From Comamonadaceae bacterium (GTDB taxonomy: Bacteria > Pseudomonadota > Gammaproteobacteria > Burkholderiales > Burkholderiaceae_C): 17,634 nucleotides of DNA. The notes below the pieces were generated by a model, which ran no database searches, was not told where the DNA came from, and saw only the letters and a program-made list of their open reading frames with translations. A program made the position numbers and the translations under genes. Of the stretch, positions 1 through 6,569 are shown piece after piece. Positions within the stretch are counted from its first letter, which is position 1, and each line of letters begins with the position of its first letter. The DNA lies in NCBI GenBank assembly GCA_947460165.1, contig CANHKH010000022.1:1-17634 (forward strand), written 5' to 3'.

Positions 1-13
1 AGGCGTCACGGGG

Positions 14-922
14 TCAGGGTTTGGGGACCATGCCCTCTGGCAAACCTGCCACATGCGCGGCGATTTGACCGGGGGTGGCGAACCACACTTGTGAGCGCTG
101 GGCGGCCATGTGCTCAAGGATCTGCTTTAACTGCCGCGCCCGGTGCGGCTGACCCATCAAAAAGGTGTGTATGGAAATGGCGCACACCAGGGGCCAGCCA
201 TGGCGCTCACCGTCGGCGAGTTGTTGGTCAAAGCCATCGGTCGCCATGCGCGTGAAGTCGGTGTCGCTGGAGCCCCGGTTGATGAAGGCCGGAATATCGT
301 TGAGCTCCATGGAAGGGTAGGGCACGGTCATGATGGGGCCGCGGTCGGTGCGGAACCACTGCGGTTGCTCGTCAAAATACCAGTCCATCATGTAGCTGTA
401 GCCGGTTTCCAAGAGCAGCTCTGGCGTTTGAGGGCTTTGCGAAATAAATGGACCCAGCCAACCCTGAGGGGGTTTGCCTTCTTCCAAAATAAAGCGGTCG
501 CGCACTTCGGCGAGCATGCTGCGCTCGTCGTTTTCTGCCATGTCAATTTGCCGCTCTGAATTGGTGCGGCCATGGCCCACGAATTCGTCGCCCCGCTCCC
601 TGAAGGGCACCAGCACTTCGGGGCAAATGTCGTACACGCTGGTGTTGGTCAGAATGGCCAGCGGAATTTGATAGCGGTCAAACAACTCCAAAATGCGCCA
701 AATGCCCACGCGGTTTCCAAAATCCCGGTAGGCAAAGCCACGGTGGAAAGGGGCCGATGGCAGCGAGGTGAAGTCCGGCCCTGGATTGCGGCCAAACTCA
801 AACGCCTCGACGTTGAGTGCGAAATAAACCGCCAGTTTGGCGCCATTGGGCCAGCTGTAAGTCGGCCGCTTGGGCAGCGCCGCAAAGGGATAACGGTTGA
901 ATTTGTTGTCGAATTTTTTCAT
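14..922 (-). CDS. Polysaccharide deacetylase family protein (PuuE-like)
   Basis: A 302-residue cytosolic-looking protein with no signal peptide. The opening (RYPF, then WPNGAKLAVYFALNVEAFEFG around residues 24-44) resembles the NodB-fold deacetylase/allantoinase-like PuuE group, which hydrolyses C-N bonds of amides or N-acyl groups. The classical NodB metal motifs are diverged. The first motif lacks the usual acidic pair, and the second reads GHGRTNSE near residues 116-123, with one clear histidine (H117) and Asn where a second His is usual. A late SIHTFLMGQPHRAR segment near residue 250 matches the family's C-terminal motif. The start codon overlaps the stop of the upstream amidase by 4 bp (ATGA), so the two genes are almost certainly co-translated. 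The substrate is not known; amide-ring opening or de-N-acylation are both possible. The family call is firm, the exact reaction is not. Confidence 0.8.
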   Translation of the reverse strand: MKKFDNKFNRYPFAALPKRPTYSWPNGAKLAVYFALNVEAFEFGRNPGPDFTSLPSAPFHRGFAYRDFGNRVGIWRILELFDRYQIPLAILTNTSVYDICPEVLVPFRERGDEFVGHGRTNSERQIDMAENDERSMLAEVRDRFILEEGKPPQGWLGPFISQSPQTPELLLETGYSYMMDWYFDEQPQWFRTDRGPIMTVPYPSMELNDIPAFINRGSSDTDFTRMATDGFDQQLADGERHGWPLVCAISIHTFLMGQPHRARQLKQILEHMAAQRSQVWFATPGQIAAHVAGLPEGMVPKP

Positions 923-1617
923 GGGGTGCGGGGGCTGAGGGATCGTATGGTTTGCATGACATCGGCCACCGGGAGAACCTCGGCGTATTTGGCGGCCATG
1001 TCAAAGAGATTGACCGCATGGCTGGTGGCACTGCGGTCGTAAACGCATTCCACAGGCACGGTGCAGCGGAAGTTGTAGGCAAAGGCGTCCACCACGCTGC
1101 CGCGCACGCAACCGCTGGTGGTGCAGCCCGTGATCACCAGGCTGTCGACTCCCAGGTCGATGAGGTAGCTGGCCAGTGGCGTGCCAAAAAAGGCACTCGG
1201 GTGTTTTTTGGGCAGCAAGATGTCGCTCTCGCGTGGAGCGATCTCAGGCACAAACTCATAACCTTTTGCGGCCACACCCATCAGCGCGGGCACTTTTTCA
1301 GCCAGCCGGCCGAGGTCAAAGCGCTCTTTGGGCGCCACATAGGGATAGAGGACCGGAAGATTCTTTTCGCGGAACAAGGCCAGCAATGGCGCAATATGGT
1401 CTACCGCTTTCCAGCCCACCTCGCCGCAGGAGGTTTTGAACTCCTTGATGGATTCCCAGAAGGGCTGGCGCACGGTGCCCACCGTGCGGTACTGAACGTC
1501 AATGATCAAGAGTGCGGGTCGCTTGCCGGGTGCTTGAGGTCGCCCAAATCCGGCGGCTTCATAAGCGGCTATTTCGTCGGCTGAGATGATGCCGTTCCAG
1601 GGCATGGACGTGGACAT
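919..1617 (-). CDS. Isochorismatase/N-carbamoylsarcosine amidase family hydrolase
   Basis: A 232-residue cysteine hydrolase of the isochorismatase fold. The expected triad is visible: Asp40 in LLIIDVQ, Lys138 in LLPKKHPSAFFGT, and Cys170 in TGCTTSGCVRGS, the last following the conserved Gly-x-Thr-Thr turn. This pattern fits amide or carbamoyl hydrolases (N-carbamoylsarcosine amidase, maleamate amidase, nicotinamidase-like) rather than true isochorismatase. A ribosome-binding site AAGGA lies 7 nt before the chosen ATG, favouring it over the Met at residue 5. Its stop overlaps the start of the deacetylase-like gene, so both belong to one transcript. The two enzymes may act in sequence on a cyclic or N-substituted amide, with the amidase releasing ammonia. 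That pairing is inference; the substrate cannot be read from the sequence. Confidence 0.85.
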   Translation of the reverse strand: MSTSMPWNGIISADEIAAYEAAGFGRPQAPGKRPALLIIDVQYRTVGTVRQPFWESIKEFKTSCGEVGWKAVDHIAPLLALFREKNLPVLYPYVAPKERFDLGRLAEKVPALMGVAAKGYEFVPEIAPRESDILLPKKHPSAFFGTPLASYLIDLGVDSLVITGCTTSGCVRGSVVDAFAYNFRCTVPVECVYDRSATSHAVNLFDMAAKYAEVLPVADVMQTIRSLSPRTP

Positions 1618-1817
1618 GGGCTGATCCTTGTTGGGTGATGCTTATGTTACTAAAAATTAAGCCTGCGCCCGAGGCCCCAGCACCATGCGGGAATTCCCCG
1701 AACTGAGATCTCGGTGGATTGACTTTGCGGGCTCAAACATCTGTTACAAAACCTGCACAGGCCCCACACCATTGACATCAGAGATCTGCAAAGCATCTTT
1801 GAAAGCTCATCAAAACA
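1618..1817. promoter_or_regulatory. Divergent intergenic region between amidase and ene-reductase genes
   Basis: This 200-bp spacer must hold the promoters of both diverging units. For the plus-strand gene, a perfect -35 hexamer TTGACA lies at 1772-1777, but the hexamer 17 nt downstream (ATCTTT, 1795-1800) is a poor -10. A second weak possibility begins with TTGACT at 1719-1724. Near the minus-strand gene there is an AT-rich stretch with an imperfect dyad (GCTTA 1640-1644, TAAGC 1658-1662) of the kind LysR-type regulators use. An 8-bp palindrome GAGATCTC lies at 1705-1712. No regulator gene is adjacent, and none of these sites is certain. Confidence 0.4.
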
Positions 1818-3800
1818 ATGACACAGAACCCGTATCCCAAACTCTTCACTGCGCTGGTTCTGGCGGGTCAGACGATGAAAAACCGCATCGCACACGCCTC
1901 CATTTCGCCACGCTTTGGCGCCCATCAAGGCCTGCACCCGCGCTACCTCCATTACTACGTCAACCGTGCCAAAGGGGGCGCGGCCATGGTCGTGACCGAC
2001 CCCATAGGTATCGTTGCGCAACACGGGCCCGAGCGCTTGTGCGCCTGGAATGACAGCCAAGTGGGCGACTTGCAGCGGCTGGCCCACGAGGTGCGCGCGC
2101 ATGACTGCGCATTGATTGGGCAGGTGCAAGATGTGGGCCGCGGCCGCCATGTGCCGGGCCGCGCTTATCAAAGCATAGGCGCCTCCCCCTTGCCCGACGA
2201 TCTGAGCTACACCATGCCACGGGCCATGAGCGCGGGCGAGATCGAGGCATTCATTGATCAGACGGTGCAGTCGTGCCTGCGCATGCAGCGCTGCGGATTT
2301 TCTGGCATTGAAATTTCAGCCGGCCATGGGCATTTGTTCCACCAGTTTCTTTCACCGCGCTCCAACCAGAGAGAAGATGCCTACGGTGGCGACTTGGCTG
2401 GGCGACTGCAATTTCTCACCCAAGTCTGTGTGGGGGTGCGGCAGACCTGTGGCGAGGGTTTCATCATCGGCGTCAAGCTGCCTGGCGACGATGGCGTGCC
2501 CGGCGGCATTGGCGAGTCACTGGCTGGGCAAACTGCGCAAGGTCTGGTCGCGCGTGCCAGCATTGATTACCTGACGTATTGCCAAGGCTCGCACCACCGC
2601 AGTTTGGAGATGCACCTTCCTGACGACAGCCACCCGCGCCAAACCTACATGGGACTGATCGCCAGGCTCAAGTCCTTGACGCCCACCGTGCCCGTGATGG
2701 GCTTGGGCCGGATCACCGACCCGGCCGAGGCTGAAGCCATCTTGGCGCGTGGCGACGCCGACATGGTGGCCCTGGGCCGGTCGCTGATTGTGGACCCCGC
2801 CTGGCCGATCAAGGCCCAGGCCGGCAAGGCCAGCGAGATCCGCTACTGCGTCTCATGCAACACCTGCTGGAAAACCATCAACCAGAACCGCCAAATAGGC
2901 TGCGACAACAACCCCCGCCTGGCCCAGGCCAATGAGCTTGACGAGATGCTCGAGCCCGCCGCGCAGGCGCGCAAGATCGCGGTGGTGGGCGCAGGCATTG
3001 CCGGCCTTCAAGCCGCCGTGACGGCGGCCGCGCGCGGCCATCAGGTCAAGCTGTGGGGACGCTCCGCCACCGTGGGCGGCAAAACCCGGCTGCTGGCCCA
3101 ACTGCCCTTGGGCGAGTCCATGTCCAGCATCTTTGACCACCAATGGACCACGGCCCAGCGTTTGGGCGTGCAGTTTGAGCTGGGGCGCAGCGCCAGTGCA
3201 GAGGACGTCATGGCCTGGCAACCCGATGCCGTGGTGCTGGCCACAGGCGCGCAGATGACCTGGCCCCAGGACCTGCCGCTGTCCTTGCAAGCCGAAGGCC
3301 TGGTCCCTGATTTGCGTCAGGCCATGGCTGATTTGCTGAGCACCCGGGGGCCGCAAAGCGGCACCGCCGTCATCTACGACCTGGACCAGACCGAAGGCAC
3401 TTACGCGGCGGCCGAGTATTTGCGTGACCGCTTTGAGCGCGTGGTCATCCTCTCGCCACGCGAGACCATCGCCGAAGAGGTTGTGCTGGTGGCACGCCAG
3501 CGCATCCATCGCCGCTTTTTTGAGCGCGGCATCGAGGTCAAAACCTGGGTCGACCCGGTCTGGACCGAGCGCTTTGAAAACGAGGCCTGCCTGCAATACC
3601 GCAGCGTCTTTGGCGGGCCTTTGCGCGACATCGACGACGTGGCCTTTTTTGCCTACGCCTCACCGCGCAGGCCGGTCAATGACTTGCACCAGTCCCTGCA
3701 AGCGGCAGGGTTGAAGGTGAGCTTGGTGGGCGACTGCCACATTGCCCGCGACGCCTTGGCGGCGACCGCTGAGGGCCATGACGCAGGCATGGCTGCTTAA
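1818..3800 (+). CDS. NADH:flavin oxidoreductase with Fe-S cluster and NAD(P)-binding domains
   Basis: A 660-residue multidomain oxidoreductase of the 2,4-dienoyl-CoA reductase/trimethylamine dehydrogenase family. Residues 1 to about 335 form an Old Yellow Enzyme TIM barrel for FMN, with the family motif GHGHLFHQFLSP followed by NQRED-YGG. A 4Fe-4S cysteine set follows at C344, C347, C350 and C362. From about residue 386 a Rossmann nucleotide-binding domain begins with KIAVVGAGIAGLQAA, and the C-terminal half would bind FAD and NAD(P)H. Such enzymes pass electrons from NAD(P)H through FAD and Fe-S to FMN to reduce alkenes, or oxidatively demethylate amines. Length and domain order are complete. 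The ATG at 1818 has only a weak GA-rich ribosome-binding site. The Bug receptor gene begins 70 nt downstream on the same strand, suggesting one catabolic unit. The substrate is unknown. Confidence 0.87.
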   Translation: MTQNPYPKLFTALVLAGQTMKNRIAHASISPRFGAHQGLHPRYLHYYVNRAKGGAAMVVTDPIGIVAQHGPERLCAWNDSQVGDLQRLAHEVRAHDCALIGQVQDVGRGRHVPGRAYQSIGASPLPDDLSYTMPRAMSAGEIEAFIDQTVQSCLRMQRCGFSGIEISAGHGHLFHQFLSPRSNQREDAYGGDLAGRLQFLTQVCVGVRQTCGEGFIIGVKLPGDDGVPGGIGESLAGQTAQGLVARASIDYLTYCQGSHHRSLEMHLPDDSHPRQTYMGLIARLKSLTPTVPVMGLGRITDPAEAEAILARGDADMVALGRSLIVDPAWPIKAQAGKASEIRYCVSCNTCWKTINQNRQIGCDNNPRLAQANELDEMLEPAAQARKIAVVGAGIAGLQAAVTAAARGHQVKLWGRSATVGGKTRLLAQLPLGESMSSIFDHQWTTAQRLGVQFELGRSASAEDVMAWQPDAVVLATGAQMTWPQDLPLSLQAEGLVPDLRQAMADLLSTRGPQSGTAVIYDLDQTEGTYAAAEYLRDRFERVVILSPRETIAEEVVLVARQRIHRRFFERGIEVKTWVDPVWTERFENEACLQYRSVFGGPLRDIDDVAFFAYASPRRPVNDLHQSLQAAGLKVSLVGDCHIARDALAATAEGHDAGMAA

Positions 3801-3870
3801 GCCATGCTTGCTTTGGACCCAAGTCATGTTGGCCCCGTATTTCAAATCGACCACAGCCCAGGAGACACCC

Positions 3871-4881
3871 ATGCTTAGTTCTATCCCACACCTTGAATGC
3901 AAAGCCCCAGCCCGAGCCGCACGGCGGCTGTGCTGGGTCGCTGGCCTGGCTGCATGCTTGATGCATGTGGGCGCACAGGCGCAGGACTGGCCCCAACGCC
4001 CGGTGGTCTTGATCAACCCCTTTGCGGCCGGCTCGTCGGTCGATGTGGTGGGCCGCTTGATCGCACAAAAAATCGCGGCCAACACTGGGCAGGCCATGAC
4101 GGTGGACAACAAGACGGGCGCCAGCGGCAATATTGGCACTGACTTTGCCGCCCGCGCCAAACCCGATGGCTACACCTTGTTGCTGGGGTCGCCCGGCACC
4201 ATGGCCATCAACCCTTGGCTGTTCAAGAAGCTGCCCTACGACGCCGTGAAAGATTTCACGCCCATCTCGGTCTTGGTGTCATTCCCACAGGTGGTCACCA
4301 CCAGCGCCAAGCAGCCCTTCAAAAACTTTCCGGAGTTCGTGGCCGCAGTCAAGGCACAACCCGACAAAATGGCTTACTCCTCCTCTGGACAAGGCTCAAC
4401 CTCGCACCTGGTGATGGAGCTCATTCGCGCCGATGCCGGCTTGAAAATGGTTCACCTGAGTTACCGCGGCGACTCCTTGGCGACCCAGGCCGTGCTGGCG
4501 GGCGATGTGCAGGTGACGGTGGGCGGCCTGCCTTCCATGTCGCCCTTGATGCGCGCCGGCCAAGTGCGGCCCTTGGCCGTGACCTCAGGCAAAAGATCAC
4601 CCCTGTTTCCGGACCTGCCCTCCATGGCAGAGTTCATCCCGGGCTTTGATGCCACAGCCTGGGTCTTGCTCATGGCCCCTGCGGGCACACCCCCGCAGGT
4701 GGTCAGCCGCATTTCCGCCGAAGTGGCCAAGGCCCTCGCTGACCCCCAACTGCGCCAGCAACTCGAGGCACAGGGCGTGACCCCTGTGGGCAGCAACCCC
4801 GACGAAAGCGCGGTGTTCCACCGCCGAGAGCTCGATAAATTCAAGCGTGCAGTCGAGCTGTCAGGCGCGACCATGGAGTGA
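3871..4881 (+). CDS. Bug-family (TctC-type) periplasmic solute-binding protein
   Basis: A 336-residue secreted receptor of the Bug/TctC family, which binds small carboxylates or related solutes and is highly expanded in Burkholderiales. Residues 1-37 form a signal peptide: basic RAARR, a hydrophobic core, and AQA just before QDWP at the likely cleavage site. Family hallmarks follow: DWPQRPV, then NPFAAGSSVDVVGR, the GASGNIGTDFAARAKPDGYT segment, and a late GTPPQVVSRISAEVAKAL helix. I chose the ATG at 3871 because AGGAG lies 6 nt upstream. A longer in-frame start at 3742 would overlap the preceding gene and bury the signal peptide. No TctA/TctB membrane subunits are nearby, so like many Bug proteins it may be an orphan receptor. 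Its position suggests it captures the substrate handled by the adjacent enzymes, which is inference. Confidence 0.9.
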   Translation: MLSSIPHLECKAPARAARRLCWVAGLAACLMHVGAQAQDWPQRPVVLINPFAAGSSVDVVGRLIAQKIAANTGQAMTVDNKTGASGNIGTDFAARAKPDGYTLLLGSPGTMAINPWLFKKLPYDAVKDFTPISVLVSFPQVVTTSAKQPFKNFPEFVAAVKAQPDKMAYSSSGQGSTSHLVMELIRADAGLKMVHLSYRGDSLATQAVLAGDVQVTVGGLPSMSPLMRAGQVRPLAVTSGKRSPLFPDLPSMAEFIPGFDATAWVLLMAPAGTPPQVVSRISAEVAKALADPQLRQQLEAQGVTPVGSNPDESAVFHRRELDKFKRAVELSGATME

Positions 4882-5109
4882 ACGCATCTTGGCTGCCGTT
4901 CCACGCATTTAAAGCCATCAAAAGCGAAACCGATTCCTTGCAGATCAACGCCTTGCGCTTGTCTGCAGGCCCATGGCAGGGAGCGTCGTGCTGGCGTCGT
5001 GCTCGGGGCTTGCCATTGACCAACAGCAGTCCATAGCTAAAAACAGCTTTGTTTGGCAGCCGTTTTTCAGTGCCGAGCTGAGCCGCGCCGTGCCCTTTCA
5101 ATGGCTTTT
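4882..5109. other. Intergenic stretch without a convincing gene
   Basis: Between the Bug receptor stop and the repeat array upstream of the Fic/HTH module I see no gene with a ribosome-binding site or recognisable family. Short open frames exist on both strands, but they run antisense to the receptor end or into the promoter. No hairpin with a T-run follows the receptor gene, so its transcript has no obvious intrinsic terminator. The stretch may be the left flank of an inserted module. Confidence 0.5.
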
Positions 5110-5181
5110 TTGCTTCCTTATGATGAAGCAAGTTGCTCATATTTGCTTCCAAAAAAGAAGCAAAATTTTGAATCTTGCTTC
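5110..5181. repeat. Periodic TTGCTTC/GAAGCAA repeat array upstream of the HTH-Fic operon
   Basis: TTGCTTC occurs at 5110-5116, 5143-5149 and 5175-5181, and its complement GAAGCAA at 5125-5131 and 5157-5163. The copies therefore recur every 32-33 bp, about three helical turns, with alternating orientation. This gives two compact dyads: 5110-5131 with an 8-nt centre, and 5142-5164 with a 7-nt centre. The array runs into the promoter, with the last copy inside the -35/-10 spacer. It looks like a multi-site operator or an iteron-like recognition array. It could also form hairpins in a readthrough transcript, but no T-run marks it as a terminator. Confidence 0.7.
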
Positions 5182-5196
5182 TTTATAGGCTATTAT
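5168..5196 (+). promoter_or_regulatory. Sigma70-like promoter of the HTH-Fic operon
   Basis: TTGAAT (5168-5173) and TATTAT (5191-5196) are separated by exactly 17 bp, matching the -35 and -10 consensus at 4 of 6 and 5 of 6 positions. Transcription would start near 5203, giving a leader of about 26 nt before the ATG at 5229. This placement makes the in-frame TTG at 5175 impossible as a start codon, because it lies in the promoter spacer. Confidence 0.7.
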
Positions 5197-5225
5197 TTGC
5201 TATAAATTTATCAGCCTATAGGCTA
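5184..5225. promoter_or_regulatory. Candidate autoregulatory operator: TATAGGCTA direct repeats and 12-bp palindrome
   Basis: TATAGGCTA occurs at 5184-5192, touching the -10 box, and again at 5217-5225, 33 bp downstream, in the leader just before the start codon. The second copy is part of a perfect 12-bp palindrome, AGCCTATAGGCT (5213-5224). The first copy also forms a dyad with AGCCTATA at 5213-5220. Sites flanking the predicted transcription start would suit repression by the HTH protein encoded next. The binding protein is inferred, not shown. Confidence 0.55.
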
Positions 5226-5228
5226 GCA

Positions 5229-5690
5229 ATGTCTTCCGAACTGAACCAGCTTAGACTTGAGCAACTGCAGTCCACCCTGTCCAGTTACGCGGACTTGGTC
5301 AAGCGGCAGACCCCTTCGCGGGGATGGCTGAAGCTCATTCGAGAAGCCCTGGGTCGAACGGAACGCCAGCAGGCTCAGAAGCTGGGCATCTCCGGGGCTA
5401 CGCTGCACAAGTCCGAACGGTCCGAAGCAGAGGACCGCATCACGCTGGGGCAACTGCGAAAATTGGCCGATGGGCTCGACTGTGAACTGGTCTACGCCCT
5501 GGTTCCCCGGCGTCCGCTCACGGAAGTGGTTCAGGAACGCGCTCGCGCTATCGCGATGGAAGAGGTCGGAGGCGTGGCCCACACCATGAGTCTTGAAGAC
5601 CAGCGCCCCGGCGCAGAACGGCTTCGCAAGCAGGTGGTACGCAGGACCGAAGAACTGCTTCGCGGCCGCTGGTCAGACCTATGGCGATAG
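5229..5690 (+). CDS. Mobile mystery protein A, Xre-like HTH regulator
   Basis: A 153-residue protein of the mobile mystery protein A type. Residues about 44-66 form an Xre-like helix-turn-helix (RTERQQAQKLGISGATLHK), followed by LRKLADGLDCELVYALVPR, a segment shared with many antitoxin-like regulators. The charged C-terminal tail contains RRTEELLRGRWSDLWR. In the literature this family is described as always paired with a Fic-domain partner, often in mobile or plasmid contexts, and that is the case here: the Fic gene starts inside its last codons. I chose ATG 5229 because the promoter lies just upstream; the Shine-Dalgarno signal is weak (AGG about 6 nt before). It probably represses its own promoter through the adjacent palindromes and may counter the Fic partner. 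Both roles are inference. Confidence 0.85.
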   Translation: MSSELNQLRLEQLQSTLSSYADLVKRQTPSRGWLKLIREALGRTERQQAQKLGISGATLHKSERSEAEDRITLGQLRKLADGLDCELVYALVPRRPLTEVVQERARAIAMEEVGGVAHTMSLEDQRPGAERLRKQVVRRTEELLRGRWSDLWR

Positions 5691-6271
5691 ATCTCGATGA
5701 GCAGGACGGCCAGACCCCACTGGACCCCGACGAGAAGGCCGGGCTGATTCCCGAGCACCTGGCCACCAAGGGCGACCTGAACGACTGGGAGCAGGAAAAT
5801 ATCTTGCGCGCCGTGCGCTGGCTCAAGCGGACGCGCTCCCCGGACGTGCTCAGCGAAGGGTTCTGCCGGACGCTGCACGCGAAGATGTTCGATCTGACTT
5901 GGTCATGGGCGGGCACGTTCCGCAAGTCAGACAAGAACATCGGCTGCGACTGGACGCAGGTCGCGGTACGGCTCAACACCCTGTTTGGCAACGTGCACTG
6001 GTGGGTCGACAACGCCACGTTCCCGCCAGATGAAATCGCGGCGCGCTTTCACCACGACCTGGTCTGGATTCACCCCTTCCCCAATGGCAACGGACGGCAT
6101 TCACGCATGATGACCGACGCCTTGCTTCGCAGCCTTGGTCAACCAGCGTTCACCTGGGGAAGCAGCAGCAATCTGGTCGCCGCCAACGAGGTGCGGGCCC
6201 GGTACTTGGCCTCACTGCGAGCGGCAGACCAAGGCGACCATCGGTTGTTGCTTGCGTTCGTTCGCAGCTGA
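5681..6271 (+). CDS. Mobile mystery protein B, Fic-domain protein (putative AMP transferase)
   Basis: A 196-residue Fic-domain protein matching the mobile mystery protein B family. The catalytic loop HPFPNGNGRHSR occupies residues 131-142 and keeps the catalytic His131, the phosphate-binding GNG and the distal Arg. The position usually Asp/Glu before GNGR is Asn, which is tolerated in some Fic proteins but could alter Mg binding and activity. Fic enzymes typically transfer AMP to a hydroxyl side chain of a target protein. An N-terminal helix carries D35-WEQ-E39-N40, reminiscent of the inhibitory (S/T)xxxE(G/N) motif of self-inhibited Fic proteins. The start overlaps the HTH gene by 10 bp, giving translational coupling. 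Transcription converges on gyrB, whose stop is about 300 bp away. Intact by length and motif; the target is unknown. Confidence 0.88.
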   Translation: MAIDLDEQDGQTPLDPDEKAGLIPEHLATKGDLNDWEQENILRAVRWLKRTRSPDVLSEGFCRTLHAKMFDLTWSWAGTFRKSDKNIGCDWTQVAVRLNTLFGNVHWWVDNATFPPDEIAARFHHDLVWIHPFPNGNGRHSRMMTDALLRSLGQPAFTWGSSSNLVAANEVRARYLASLRAADQGDHRLLLAFVRS

Positions 6272-6569
6272 ACTCAGGTCGCACTTGGGTCAGGCTGAAT
6301 CCGTCGTCAGTGCCTTGCGGATCAACGGCAGGTGGCCTCGATGGAGACCGATACCCACACTGCAAAGCAGTACCCGGCCAGCCTTGTCGTGGGTTGAACC
6401 TGAGCCGGCACGCGAAGTAAACCGCACCCAGTTCGAGATGACCACCACCTTGGTCGGCGCTCATCCAGCAATTCCGTGAGCGCCTGCCCGGCAGGCGGAT
6501 GGATCAACTGTCGGCACATGTAAGGTGCCAACTCATCTTTCGCAGCTTATGGCTCGCTCTACAACGGGC
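6272..6569. other. Gap between the convergent Fic and gyrB genes
   Basis: This 298-bp stretch holds no gene I can support. Open frames on both strands lack ribosome-binding sites and show no recognisable family. It contains a strong GC palindrome (6481-6497) and a weaker dyad, GGCAC and GTGCC, around 6514-6530, but no T-run for an intrinsic terminator in either direction. It could be the right flank of the inserted module or a decayed gene. Confidence 0.5.
6481..6497. repeat. GC-rich palindrome downstream of gyrB
   Basis: CGCCTGCC and GGCAGGCG form perfect 8-bp arms around a single central C. It is not followed by a T-run on either strand, so it may be a processing or Rho-region hairpin for the two convergent transcripts, or a short extragenic palindrome. 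Confidence 0.6.

Noticed and set aside
4841..5152. Minus-strand open frame of 103 codons between the Bug receptor and the HTH gene
   Set aside because: It overlaps the receptor end antisense, starts inside the operator array, has no visible ribosome-binding site and matches no family I recognise.
5175..5228. Upstream TTG start extending the HTH protein by 18 residues
   Set aside because: The extension would be encoded within the promoter spacer and -10 box, so it cannot be in the main transcript.
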